The notes under the pieces were generated by a model, which had not been told where the DNA came from, ran no database searches, and worked only from the letters and a program-made list of their open reading frames with translations. Position numbers and translations under genes: made by a program. Below are positions 8,968 to 18,778 of a stretch of 64,000 nucleotides of DNA, in pieces. Origin of the DNA: Phialophora verrucosa (Eukaryota > Ascomycota > Eurotiomycetes > Chaetothyriales > Herpotrichiellaceae); contig MSED01000005.1 of assembly GCA_002099365.1 (NCBI GenBank), forward strand, positions 1,240,001-1,304,000, written 5' to 3'. Numbering within the stretch: the stretch's first letter is position 1; every line of letters begins with the position of its first letter.

Positions 8968-11133
8968 ATGTCCAAGACGCAGACTCTCCCTCCCGCCTCC
9001 CCGGCGGATGGAGTCTTCGCGTCTGTGTTCCCTTCCGGCATCAAACCACCTAAACACGGTCGTCGATTCGCGCCGAAAGCCGCTGCAGTAATTCCAGATA
9101 TCCAACAAACTCTTAAATACCAGCTTCGACTTCTCCTCGGCATTGGAAATGATGCTTTTGTCTACGGGCAGTCTCGCACGTCGACCCATGCAGGTTCTAC
9201 CTTCCATAGCCGCTTTGGGACTTCTGGGCCAACCGATCGGATACGCGAGCCAACGGCGGCTGATCATGCAAAACAGATTACGCGGGAAAACACTTCTCCG
9301 TTATGGTCGATGCTATCGCGTTGGCGATCAGCAGTCGGCTCCGACGCCGTCATGAAGTTGCTAGCCGCTGTCCTCAATGAACTCTTGACCGAATTCGTGA
9401 CTTGGTCTTATGCTGGAAATTACCATGAGGGCCTGTATCATCATCTCGAATTTTGGGTCCAACACTTGTTGTCGAGGATTGCGTACAAGGTGCTTTGTTG
9501 TCTAGATGAGAGTCTGAACGCTCAGCGAGTGCCAGAGACTGAGGTCAAGAAATGGAAGGATCTGGCCATGGGTCGCTTGGGCGCCTTACGGGTAGAGGAA
9601 CTCTTTGAAATCATTGTCGACTGGGATGCGACCGCACCGGCCATTGAAGACTTGAGACACTTTACGACGAATCCAGCTACGAGAGGATACTTGACTCACG
9701 ATTTCGCCAACGTTCTTCAGACGCGTCTGCTGCACCCTGGCGCCTCGACTATCGAGATCCTGCAGCTGTACATCGCCATCATCCGCTCATTCCGAGTCCT
9801 TGATCCCAAAGGCGTCCTCCTGGATCGCGTCGCAAGAAGAGTGCGGCGATATCTCAGAGAGCGAGACGACACGGTTAAGGTCATTGTTACCGGACTCCTC
9901 GCTGACACTACTCCCAACGAGAAGGAAGGTCAGCCTTCCAGCGACCCAGAAATCCTTTCTGAGCTTGCTCTCGAGCTTCATCAGCACAACGCCCGCGACA
10001 GTGTTACAGAAGACGGCGAATTTGACTGGAACAACATGGATTGGGTACCTGATCCTGTTGATGCAGCACCAGACTACATGAAATCGAACAAGAACACCGA
10101 TGTGATCGGCAGCCTGATCACCCTCTTCGACACTAAAGACGTCTTTGTGAAGGAGCTCCAATCAACGCTCGCCGAACGACTGCTCAAGAACAAGGCCGAC
10201 TTCAACCAGGAAATCAGCGTGCTGGAACACCTGAAGATCCGATTCGGCGATTCTGCCTTACAAGGATGCGAAGTCATGCTGCGAGATGTCCTGGACTCGC
10301 GAAAAGTCGACAGCGCCATCAGACGAGACCTGGAAAAAGAAGGAACACGGGAACGGATGGATAAGAAAGATGGAGGAATTGACCTTCATGCGAAGATTCT
10401 CTCCAGGCTGTTCTGGCCGTCCATGTTGGAGCAATCGTTCAACGTCCCGCCTGAAGTATTGGAACGGCAAAAGAGCTACGAGAGGGGTTTCGGAGCGTTG
10501 AAGCAGTCACGGAAATTGACTTGGCTCAATGCCATCGGCCAAGTAGAGGTGGAGCTGGAGCTGGAGGATCGCAGCTTGCGAGAGGAGGTCCTGCCCTGGC
10601 AAGCCGCTGTAATTCACGCCTTCCAGGACGAGGACTCAGCGAGTGCAAATCAGCCAGTCAGCAAGAGCGTCTCTCAACTCGCATCGGAACTCGCAATGTC
10701 TCCCAATCTTGCTCGGTCTGCCTGTATATTCTGGGTTTCCAAACGCATTCTCCAAGAGACCACCGCAAATACGTTTGCCGTCCTCGAACGACTCCCCACC
10801 GGCGCCGACGGCGATACAGACATGGCCAACGACTCTGCGGCCGACACACAGGCCAACACAGCCGCAGCCGCAGAAGCAGCCGCCCTCGCCGCTGCCAAAG
10901 AAGCTGAAGAAGCCGAACGGAAACAGAAAATGGCCATGTACCATCAATTCGTTGTATCCATGCTGACGAATCAAGGTTCGATGCCATTGGCGAGGATCGC
11001 TATGATGCTAGGGATTGTTGTCCCTGGTGGGTTTCCGTTTAGCAATGAGGAACTAAAGGACTTTTTGGCTGGGCTGGTCAAGGAAGGGGTTTTGGAGGTG
11101 GGAAATGCCGGTGTCTACAAGGTCGCGAGCTGA
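8968..11133 (+). CDS. apc2: Anaphase-promoting complex subunit 2 (cullin-homology subunit)
   Basis: Single-exon gene of 721 residues from the ATG at 8968 (MSKTQTLPP); an in-frame ATG at 8908 could add 20 residues. The C-terminal half has the cullin-homology features of APC2: KNKADFNQEISVLEHLKIRFGD, LHAKILSRLFWPSM, an ELEDRSLREEVLPWQAAVI block, and a winged-helix terminus (NEELKDFLAGLVKEGVLEV). APC2 pairs with the RING subunit APC11 as the catalytic core of the APC/C E3 ubiquitin ligase, which targets cyclins and securin at mitosis. An Ala/Glu-rich low-complexity segment (about residues 630-655) sits before the winged helix. The gene is divergent from the truncated exonuclease. Shadows in other frames are numerous but carry no family signal. 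Confidence 0.93.
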   Translation: MSKTQTLPPASPADGVFASVFPSGIKPPKHGRRFAPKAAAVIPDIQQTLKYQLRLLLGIGNDAFVYGQSRTSTHAGSTFHSRFGTSGPTDRIREPTAADHAKQITRENTSPLWSMLSRWRSAVGSDAVMKLLAAVLNELLTEFVTWSYAGNYHEGLYHHLEFWVQHLLSRIAYKVLCCLDESLNAQRVPETEVKKWKDLAMGRLGALRVEELFEIIVDWDATAPAIEDLRHFTTNPATRGYLTHDFANVLQTRLLHPGASTIEILQLYIAIIRSFRVLDPKGVLLDRVARRVRRYLRERDDTVKVIVTGLLADTTPNEKEGQPSSDPEILSELALELHQHNARDSVTEDGEFDWNNMDWVPDPVDAAPDYMKSNKNTDVIGSLITLFDTKDVFVKELQSTLAERLLKNKADFNQEISVLEHLKIRFGDSALQGCEVMLRDVLDSRKVDSAIRRDLEKEGTRERMDKKDGGIDLHAKILSRLFWPSMLEQSFNVPPEVLERQKSYERGFGALKQSRKLTWLNAIGQVEVELELEDRSLREEVLPWQAAVIHAFQDEDSASANQPVSKSVSQLASELAMSPNLARSACIFWVSKRILQETTANTFAVLERLPTGADGDTDMANDSAADTQANTAAAAEAAALAAAKEAEEAERKQKMAMYHQFVVSMLTNQGSMPLARIAMMLGIVVPGGFPFSNEELKDFLAGLVKEGVLEVGNAGVYKVAS

Positions 11134-11491
11134 GATGCTCGTTCGTGTGGCTGATGGCGATCGGTTGCTGGCATGGTCCGTGCCCTACTGACACCAACCA
11201 GTGTAAGGTGCAACACGACTGCTGGTGGGTGAATAGCAGTGAATGACGCCGACTGTCATTGTTTCGAGTGTTGAAAACAACGGAAAGCCGGAAGCGGAAG
11301 CGGGAATCGAATTATATGCTCGAGCTACGGCAAACAAAGCGATATTGTTACTCGAGACGGACCAGTGGCTCATGCTCACCCTCTCCCCATCACCTGCCCT
11401 CAACCTTGCACTCTCCCAACGCCTGCTATGCACCGAACACAACCTCCAGCTTGGAAATCCTAGTCGACAGCACGAAGCCCACTTCATAACT
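11134..11491. other. Intergenic / 5' region of the next gene
   Basis: The frame of the downstream gene is open here from an ATG at 11243, so up to 83 more residues could be coded. The composition gives no domain, and the later ATG at 11492 lies just before the first F-box-like segment. No other signal seen. Confidence 0.4.
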
Positions 11492-13125
11492 ATGGTGCCA
11501 GCCAATACGGGTAAGCACCGCACTCTGTTCGATCTCCCAAATGTAGTCCTCCGCCGTGTAATGGAAGAACTAGCGGATGAAGATCATCTCTCCGTCGGTA
11601 AGATGGAAGCTGAGGGCATGGTCCTTTCACAATTCCGCCTAACATGTAAAGAGGCGTTGCATCTGGCAGAGCCTGCCCGGTGGAGATACATCGACTTGTC
11701 CTGGGACTCTCGTGCCGAGAAGATCAGCTTGCGCCCCGACAGGATCAAGTCGAGCCTAGACGCCGACGAGCGTCGACTGAAATGGGCCCAGAACCTCAAC
11801 GTAAGTTGTACCCGTACCCGAACATGTGCTGGGGGAACCAGACACCTGTCCACCGGTACGTTTTGCAGGCAGGCCTGTCCTCTATTCTCGCTCTTCTCGA
11901 AGCTCTCGTTGGCTTGAAGCAGGTTCTGACGCATCTGCAGGTCCGATTTAGCATGTCCGACATGCCGGGAGCGGCATTCAAGCTGCTATTTATCTCCCGC
12001 CTTCCGAATCTGAAGAGCCTGACGGTGGGAGTGGTTCCTAGCTACGTCCGCTGCGAGTATCCCTACCCATGGCTGGGTGCTCTGCAGCATGTACTAGATA
12101 CGCACAGATTCCCTTTGCTTCGCGAGTATTTTCTCAACTTCTCCGGTATTCCACTGCAAGAACAGCACGCCCCACGACTTGAGCGTTTACTGCAAGCACC
12201 GAGACTCACCGTTCTGGCGCTAGATGGCCTGGATCTACGGGGGTTCCAAGGTGATTCCATTCCCCAATACTCTGCCTCCCTGGCAAAGCTAAAATTGGCT
12301 CGCTGTGTGGTGGATGAACGCTCGATGTCTGCTATCTTGAGCAAACCTCGTGATCTGCAATTTCTTGACTTTTGTCGTCTCGAGTACAACATCGGTTCGT
12401 CGCCCATGGCCAAAGAACAGTACGTGACACAACTCATGTTAGCGGTTATAAGTCGAACCCAACCAGGCCTGAACAAACTGAAGATACACTTCGATCATGC
12501 CTTTCTCCTGGAGAGAAAGGAATTCAAGGGCGCATTCGACCTGAGCAAGCTGAGACGCTTGAAGAAACTTAGCATCACGGCTGAACAGGAATGTGTCATC
12601 GATCGATCGGACCGCGATCGTCCTCGCGACCATGGAGTGGACAGCACGTGGAGGCCCACCAATCTGGTCGACCAGTTGCCGGCTGGCCTGGAGCAGCTCA
12701 AGCTCAAGGGGTACGTTTTCAGGTGGGGCATCGACCTGGAGGGCCTGGCGGACGACCTTTTACGCACCACACACTCTCAGTCCCAGCATGGTTGGAGGGA
12801 CATTCTCAAATCGCTTAGACGGCTCAAACTCGTGACCACGCAGCAGAACCATTGCCGGCCACTCAATCAGGATGCCCAGGCGAGAGACGACAAGTTCCGC
12901 AGAGGGATCGATCGCTTGATGACGGGCTCGTCAATGCAGGAACTTACGTGTACTCAATCGCATCGCTTGCCCCAGGCTCGCCTGAGCTACAACGAGGAGT
13001 ACTCCATCCGGAGATTGAGGGCGAGAAAAAGCATCGCCGCCGACACTGGCATCAAGTCCGGTGGTAAGATCTACGAACTGGAGGATCTGACCGAGCATGT
13101 AGTGGTAGAGCTGGATGGACAATAG
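11492..13125 (+). CDS. F-box-like protein of unknown target, two exons
   Basis: Exon 1 is 11492-11800 and exon 2 is 11869-13125, separated by a 68-bp intron with GTAAGT donor and TTGCAG acceptor, phase 0. The protein is 521 residues. Near the N-terminus, TLFDLPNVVLRRVMEELAD followed by FRLTCKEALHLAEPARWRYIDL has the pattern of a fungal F-box and the first part of its ligand domain. The rest is Leu-rich with irregular repeat-like strands (LPNLKSLTVGV, RLLQAPRLTVLALDGLDL, LAKLKLARCV, LRRLKKLSI, LEQLKLKGYV), as in fast-evolving fungal F-box/LRR proteins. Such proteins are candidate SCF adaptors. I do not recognise an orthologue. An alternative start at 11243 is in frame. Confidence 0.75.
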
Positions 13126-13653
13126 CGGGACGCTCACCAAGGCTTCATAGCCACAGAAGAGACAGGACGCTAAAATATGAAAAAGCATAGTAAGGCTGAG
13201 GGATTCTGGCATTTATGGACCGTGCAAAAGGTCAGAACCTCAGAGTTGCACTCTATTGGAATATCACCCATTATACGCGAATGTACAGTATGTCTCGAGT
13301 TGGAGCCGCGGGAGATGTCGACCTCGTATGTCTTGCGGATTCCCCTTTGAGCAAAGGATTTCTGCGTCCACAAAGCAAGCAGGACGGAATTAGACGTGAG
13401 TTGTGGTCTTGAGCACGAAGAGGGCATACCTTCACATGGCAGTTAGAGGACTGTTATAGAATTCGAAGAAGGGAGCGCCTAACGTTCTAGGCGGCGCCCA
13501 CACAGTGGGACAAGTCGTGTATTCAACATTACGCCCGATAAGACAGCACAGTGAACTGACCTATAACATCCGAGGCGTCCTCTCCCAGCCGTCCCAGCCG
13601 GTAGCCGTGACCTAAGTAATGACCTCTCTTTGTTGGGCGAGCGGTCTCCCGAC
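13126..13653. other. Convergent intergenic region
   Basis: This lies between the 3' ends of the F-box-like gene (plus strand) and the TauD-type gene (minus strand). Short open frames only; no gene or RNA recognised. Confidence 0.5.
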
Positions 13654-14892
13654 TCAATCGGCATCCAGTCTCGCCACGGGCGGCGTGTCGTCGACCTGGA
13701 TGCCGCCCCTCTTCCGCTCGTCCGCATCATGGAACGGCAGCCTCCACCCGCCCTCGCTGGCCGGGGTGCTCAACCACAGTCTCATGAGATGGCGTCTCGG
13801 CATGCCGCTGTCCGGGCTGTAGTCGCGGTACGCGGTCCTCGCGTGCAGGATGTGGCTGTTGCTCACGAACTGGATGTCGCCGACCTCGAGCACCATGTGC
13901 AGCTTGACGCGGTTGCACACGGCCTCGAGCGTCTCGAGCGCGTGCACCTGCTCCGGCGACAGGGGCGGGATGATGCCCCTGTCGGAAAACCGCGTCAACG
14001 ACCGCACGTAGTACGGGTCCCACTTGCAGTAGACGCGCTGCGGCAGGGTGGCCCCCTTGCCATCCTCGGTGGGCGTCTCGAGGTAGAAGACGCTCGTGCG
14101 GATGTAGGGCTCCTCGCCGCGCGACACCTCGCCCTTGCGGTCGAAATACCACACCGGCCGGGTCAGCAGGTCGGCCACGTCGGGCTGCTCGGCCTGCAGG
14201 ATGTTCCACACCTGGTGCACGGACGCGACGTCGGACTCGCCGCCCTCCTCGGCGCGGGCGACGCACAGCAGGCCCACGACGTCGCAGTCGTCGGCGTGGA
14301 AGAACTGCCGCGCGTTCGTGCGATAGATGCGCACCTTGTCGATCTGCGAGCTGTCCTCGCCCAGGTCCTTGACGTGCCCGAGGATGTGGCCCCGCCCGTT
14401 CTGCGACACGGGATACCCGATGTAGCTGCCCAGCCCCATGTACGCGACGGCCGACTTGTGGTTGCCCCATTCGTGCACGGGGAAGCCCTTGTACAGAATG
14501 AAGCCCTTGCCATTGAGGAGCTCGGCCCGCATGGACCGCAGCGCCGCGGCCATGCTGGGCAAGGGGAAGTTCTCCGGGTTGATGCCCGTGAGCGGGAGGT
14601 TGTTGGCCAGGAAATTATCCGCCGCGCGCGACAGCTCGGCGATCTCCTGCGGCGAGAAGACGTGCGTCCATGTTTCCGGCCGGTTGGTGTATTCGTCGGT
14701 CCAGACCGTCGGGCCCGTGATCTTCTTCGGGAACGCGCTGTAGGGATACAGCTTGTCGTAGAGGGGAGGGTGTTGGCCAGAGGTTTTGAACCCGTCGGGG
14801 AAGATGGCCCGGTCGACTCCCTCGCTGGTGTTGATCTTGGACGATGCTGTCGCTGGTGGCGGATGAGGCGTTTCAACTGCTACAGGCGCCAT
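13654..14892 (-). CDS. TauD/TfdA-family Fe(II)/2-oxoglutarate-dependent dioxygenase
   Basis: Single-exon, 412-residue protein of the fungal TauD-like family. The 2-His-1-carboxylate iron site is visible: the HADDCD motif (about residue 200) supplies the first His and Asp, and NSHILHART near residue 358 supplies the distal His. RRHLMRLWL after it holds the Arg expected to bind 2-oxoglutarate. Family members hydroxylate taurine, alkyl sulfonates or other small acids, with release of CO2 and succinate. The substrate here is unknown. The coding sequence is strongly biased to G/C at third positions compared with its neighbours. That bias opens a 438-codon frame on the opposite strand (13630-14946) with no family signal. 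The start is the first ATG of the frame. It is a cytosolic enzyme by appearance, with no signal peptide. Confidence 0.9.
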   Translation of the reverse strand: MAPVAVETPHPPPATASSKINTSEGVDRAIFPDGFKTSGQHPPLYDKLYPYSAFPKKITGPTVWTDEYTNRPETWTHVFSPQEIAELSRAADNFLANNLPLTGINPENFPLPSMAAALRSMRAELLNGKGFILYKGFPVHEWGNHKSAVAYMGLGSYIGYPVSQNGRGHILGHVKDLGEDSSQIDKVRIYRTNARQFFHADDCDVVGLLCVARAEEGGESDVASVHQVWNILQAEQPDVADLLTRPVWYFDRKGEVSRGEEPYIRTSVFYLETPTEDGKGATLPQRVYCKWDPYYVRSLTRFSDRGIIPPLSPEQVHALETLEAVCNRVKLHMVLEVGDIQFVSNSHILHARTAYRDYSPDSGMPRRHLMRLWLSTPASEGGWRLPFHDADERKRGGIQVDDTPPVARLDAD

Positions 14893-15530
14893 TGTTGGTT
14901 GACCCGCGGTTCGGACAGCGAACAGACAAAATGGCTGAATGGCTGAGTGGCTGAATATGAAGTGATGATTAAGGTAGAAAAAATCAATATCTTTAGCGAG
15001 GCGAGGGTTTGAAGCACTCAGGTAGAGAACGAGGGGATTTTCCGCTTACAGTACCCATACATGCCTGTCGAGGGAAGAATTCTCTAAATGGTCATGTAAC
15101 TGTTGCGAGCGTGCTGACTGACTTCATCCTCAATCACAGCCCCGCCATGTGTCGCGATCTGCGTGCTGAAAGGGCATCTCCGAGTGCAGGCTTCCAGGGC
15201 GTTCAGGCGAGTCGTGCGGCTGCAGGGCTGGCGGTTATCACATCCCGTGGGGGGATTGCGTGATCGGTTGGTGTGAGGAAGAGGAAGGTTGGAAAATCGA
15301 AAGATGGTCAAGTCCGCTTCAGGGACCCTGAGAGCGCTGCAGCGGGAAATGTCCCGGCGCCGTTTTATTTTCTACTCATACAGTACATGGTGTGATCTGA
15401 CCCTCAGGCATTGTTGCAGAATACAGAAATAATGTGTATTTGCTCCGTGTGAGCGTTGATTCGCACTGGCTGACTGGCTTGGCTTGCCTCTGGCAAGTTC
15501 TGTGGTTTGCCCTCGTCACGAGAGTCCTGC
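14893..15530. other. Intergenic, upstream of TauD-type gene
   Basis: No gene seen. TACAGTAC octamers occur at 15047 and 15379. Part of the region is the 3' flank of the Cys-rich CaaX protein gene. Confidence 0.5.
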
Positions 15531-15956
15531 TCACATCACAATGCAACATCCATTCTGTTCCCATGGCTGCTGTGGATGCACACTCGTCCTCGTCACACCA
15601 CAAGCCGTGTACCTTGCACCCCGCGGCCCATATCCTCCAGGGCCATACCTGGTGTGCAACACATGCCCCCTCCCATCAGTCATGTTATACCCATTGCCCA
15701 TGTTGCCGGCCTCCCACGGCTTCTGGATGATGATCCTCGTCATGTTGGCATCGTACTCACCCTTCTTGTCGCAGTTGGGGCACGAATTTGCAGGCGCTGA
15801 GATGGCCCCCGGTTGGGCGAATTTCTTGAGTCCGCTGCGCGCAGGCTTGTATGTGTGGTATTGATTTTTGAAAGACGCCTCGGGACCGCAGGGCTTGACG
15901 ATGGTCATCCATTGGTGACGGCAAGTGTGAGATTTGAATGTCTCGGTCTGGCACAT
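15531..15956 (-). CDS. Small Cys-rich conserved fungal protein with C-terminal CaaX box
   Basis: From the ATG at 15956 the frame codes 141 residues starting MCQTETFKSHTC. Cysteines occur as C-x9-C-x10-C near the start and as a CPNC knuckle in the middle, suggesting a small metal-binding fold. The segment CRHQWMTIVKPCGP resembles a family of uncharacterised fungal proteins. The middle is Gly/Tyr-rich. The last four residues are CIVM, a canonical CaaX box for farnesylation (Met at the last position favours farnesyltransferase). The Cys just before it (CCIVM) would suit palmitoylation, as in some small GTPases. This suggests a membrane-tethered protein without transmembrane segments. Upstream codons in frame (to 16271) are open but look non-coding. 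Function unknown. Confidence 0.65.
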   Translation of the reverse strand: MCQTETFKSHTCRHQWMTIVKPCGPEASFKNQYHTYKPARSGLKKFAQPGAISAPANSCPNCDKKGEYDANMTRIIIQKPWEAGNMGNGYNMTDGRGHVLHTRYGPGGYGPRGARYTACGVTRTSVHPQQPWEQNGCCIVM

Positions 15957-16341
15957 GATGACGAGGGTAGGGTGAACGGAAGGGAGGGAGAATATTTGTC
16001 TTCGGCCTTTGGGTCTTTCGTCTTTCGGCCAAGGGTAGTGACCAAGTCCGGAATTCGCTTGTGGCGATGATGCTGTAGTGAGTGTATCGAGAAACAAAAG
16101 ATGTAGGTGTTTTTTTTTTGGGGTCAGGTCGTTAGAGACGCTCGCAATGAATGCTTTGATGAGGCATAAGTAGTGACTGTGCCCTGGCGACGTTCCACAC
16201 AATCGCAACCGCAACTGCAGTGATAGCGACTTGTTGGCGAGTGCCCCTCTCGTTGGCATCGATGACAGCAACCATCACACGCTGTCATCTCCATTGTAAT
16301 TGTTACTCGCGTCTGTGGTTTGCTCGGACCATCGTCGATTT
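15957..16341. other. Intergenic, upstream of the CaaX protein gene
   Basis: Pyrimidine/purine-biased DNA with a run of A on the minus strand (T9 at about 16111-16119). No separate gene supported, although the CaaX protein's frame stays open here. Confidence 0.4.
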
Positions 16342-16797
16342 TCATGACTTGTCACTCCCACTCTTCGCGGCCTGCTCAATCGCCCGCAAAACCACGCCTT
16401 CTTCCTCTTCATCCACACTTTCCCTCCCTCTCTTCTGAATCGCAAGCATCAGCTCATACATCTGCCCGACCTGCTGATCACTCATCCTGTCCAGTAGCGC
16501 CGGATCAATCTTTTGTTCCTTCCAGTCCTCGCCCTCGAGTTGCTGGCCATATTGTTGCCACTCGGTCAGAAATCCCACGATGTGAAGAGGGTTCTCTACG
16601 TCCTTATGCCTTCGGAACTCGGATTTGAGGTAGGTGTCGCCAAAGACGCGTTCTTCCGGGCCTAGTTTCTTCCGGTGGATGCGCAGGAGCCGGCGGTACA
16701 ATGGGATGGCCGGAAGGAGGGCGAGAGCTGGTTCCCGTTGTCCTGGACGAAACGGAGCTGTCGCTGGAGCTGCCAGAAGCCGTAAAGATGCACGCAT
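16342..16797 (-). CDS. Succinate dehydrogenase assembly factor 3 (Sdh7/SDHAF3, Acn9 family)
   Basis: LYR-family protein. The stretch LLPAIPLYRRLLRIHRKKLGPEERVFGDTYLK contains the LYR motif (LYRRL) and the family's GDTYLKSEFRRHK block, followed by NPLHIVGFLTEWQQYGQQL. The start at 16797 gives MRASLRLLAAPATAPF, a basic, acid-free leader typical of a mitochondrial presequence. An upstream ATG-less open stretch to 16833 is probably untranslated. In yeast and animals these proteins act in the mitochondrial matrix, protecting or helping insert the Fe-S subunit Sdh2 during complex II assembly. The C-terminus is Glu-rich and extends beyond the minimal Acn9 domain. Total 151 residues. Confidence 0.9.
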   Translation of the reverse strand: MRASLRLLAAPATAPFRPGQREPALALLPAIPLYRRLLRIHRKKLGPEERVFGDTYLKSEFRRHKDVENPLHIVGFLTEWQQYGQQLEGEDWKEQKIDPALLDRMSDQQVGQMYELMLAIQKRGRESVDEEEEGVVLRAIEQAAKSGSDKS

Positions 16798-17374
16798 TGT
16801 GACGGTTGCTGGCCGACGACATGCAGTTGGCAACCTCTGTGCCTCTTAAAAGGATTCATGAGATCACTCCATCGGTTCCCGATAATTAGCCGACCGTGAA
16901 CAAGCATGCACGGCATGACCAGGACGCGCAAACAGGTGTTGTAGAAGAAGCAAGGCTGGACCACTGGCTGGAAATGGTCTCTATTGTGGTTACAAAATTA
17001 CCGGAGTCCTTCGACGGACATGAAAATGTGCAAGCTCCGGGTCTACTCCCTGCTTCTAGCTATGAATACATCAGAAAAGTCTGTTTGAACACAACCTTTG
17101 CTCCATCCACAACACAAAGCGCAACTTTGGTTTCCACCAATCCATATGGAATGGAGTGCAAGCCGCTCGCCTGTCTTGAACAGAATCGTCTCGAAGGGTC
17201 GGTAGAAAAGAAACTGAGAATTGGACAAGGACACTGATCGTGGGAGTATCTGCAGTCGTCCGTCGCTCGTAAAATGCCAGGGCTGAATACTGTACAGTGT
17301 CGGAAAACTTCGTAACCTCGTAATCATACAACATGATGGAGAAAATCCAGGAAGAAGAGGGCCGGCAGTCTCGC
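16798..17374. other. Intergenic between two minus-strand genes
   Basis: Short frames only, with no recognisable product. It contains the promoter side of the SDH assembly factor and the 3' flank of the F-box gene to its right. Confidence 0.5.
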
Positions 17375-18778
17375 CTAGTCACTGTCGCAGTCCATGTCGC
17401 TAAATTCTTCGTCTTCCACAAATGGTCCGTACTGCTCTCGAAGTTCGTCGGCATCGGTAAATTCATCGTCGAGCAATGGATGGTACTCGTCTCCATCTCG
17501 ACCCTTGGCTCCATCCGTGACCCACAATCCAAGGGCCTCTCCCAAGGTGATGTGGCTGAAGTCTTGCACGTAGGCGTCACCGTCCAGATGATGCATAGGA
17601 TACATCCGCTGGGGATCTTCGAATATGCCGGTTGGCACGAAGTCATGCAAGCTCAATTCCTTTCGCATCCGGGTGGCGGCCGATGGCCAATGACCTTGCC
17701 TAAATGTCATGAAGCCCAGTCGAAGATCTTTCAGCGAAGGCTGGCGTTTCAGCAGTTGCATCAAACCATTCTCGGTCGTTGACATGCAATCAATGTTGAG
17801 CATCTCAAGTTTGGGCCACATCTTGGTGCCTAGGATGTTCTCGACAGCAGCAACCACCCCATAGTAGCCGTAGTCATCGAAGTTGACAGTAAGCTGCTCC
17901 AAGTCATTTGCTGCTGAGAGTGCGTCTCGAAGGAGACCTTTGCTCAGATCTGCATACAGTGTGTTTCTGGAGGCGGGTCGCAGGCCAATTCTATCTTCCT
18001 TCTCGAGGCGGAAATTAAGGTCGATGACTCTGAGATTCTGGAATGCGAGGCACAACATACGACTTGGAATGAAGCCAGTGAAGAATTGTGGGGACACGAC
18101 GTGGACTTCCAGAACTCGAAGACTAGTCATGGGTTGGCCACCTGGGAACAGAAGATGTTGGAGCTGATGTTTGGTATACTTGCTATCCGACTCGATCGGC
18201 ATTGTGAGGTCGGTGGCGAAGGACTCCATGAATCTGCCAGAGAGAACATGCTTGCAACGGCCAACAGTGGAGAGAGCGACCTTGGTCAGGCGCGGGAAAC
18301 AGAGCATGCTTGGGTCTATCATCTCGCTGAAGGCGGGAGACGTGAGAATCTTCTGCTGCTTGGTGAAAAGGTCCACATAGCGCTCGTATTTCTTCTCCAT
18401 CGCCCGATGGAACTTGGCGACATTGCGCTCATACAGTCTCTTCTCACGCGGGGAGGCATCGTGACGAGGAGGCGGCAGAGGTCTCTCGTAGTCGAGATCA
18501 TAGTGAGCTTGGTAGGTATGAACACAAGGTACGTTAGCTAGGAGATTGCCTTCGAATACGACGGTGTCGACATATTTGCGGAGCACAGCGTCGTGAGCAA
18601 TGGCATGGAAACGTTTGAGCGACTCCTCCGTGCAGTGGAAGCGAACGCTCTTGACTAGAGCTTCGGCTCCAGCCTGCGCCATGCGCTTGCTACTGAGCCG
18701 CAGGTTCGCATTGCTCTGGAAATCCAGGTGGGTACAAATCTTGACGATGACCTCGTCCGGAAACTCGTTCAAGGACAT
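17375..18778 (-). CDS. F-box domain protein of unknown target
   Basis: From the ATG at 18778 (MSLNEFPDEVIVKICTHLDF) a single exon codes 467 residues. The first 45 residues form an F-box (FPDEVIVKICTHLDFQSNANLRLSSKRMAQAG). The rest has scattered Leu-rich segments (LRVLEVHVVS, LRVIDLNFRLE, DLEQLTVNFDDYGYYG, WPKLEMLNIDCMS, LKDLRLGFM), a pattern common to expanded F-box families in Pezizomycotina. The C-terminus is very acidic and ends DMDCDSD. It would act as a Skp1-binding substrate adaptor if functional. The frame is open further upstream to 19051, with hydrophobic residues that look like leftover 5' sequence, so the later ATG beside the F-box is chosen. No orthologue recognised. Confidence 0.85.
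   Translation of the reverse strand: MSLNEFPDEVIVKICTHLDFQSNANLRLSSKRMAQAGAEALVKSVRFHCTEESLKRFHAIAHDAVLRKYVDTVVFEGNLLANVPCVHTYQAHYDLDYERPLPPPRHDASPREKRLYERNVAKFHRAMEKKYERYVDLFTKQQKILTSPAFSEMIDPSMLCFPRLTKVALSTVGRCKHVLSGRFMESFATDLTMPIESDSKYTKHQLQHLLFPGGQPMTSLRVLEVHVVSPQFFTGFIPSRMLCLAFQNLRVIDLNFRLEKEDRIGLRPASRNTLYADLSKGLLRDALSAANDLEQLTVNFDDYGYYGVVAAVENILGTKMWPKLEMLNIDCMSTTENGLMQLLKRQPSLKDLRLGFMTFRQGHWPSAATRMRKELSLHDFVPTGIFEDPQRMYPMHHLDGDAYVQDFSHITLGEALGLWVTDGAKGRDGDEYHPLLDDEFTDADELREQYGPFVEDEEFSDMDCDSD

Noticed and set aside
13630..14946. 438-codon plus-strand frame antisense to the TauD-type gene
   Set aside because: It arises from the GC-rich third positions of the real gene; its product is His/Arg/Val-biased and carries no family motif.
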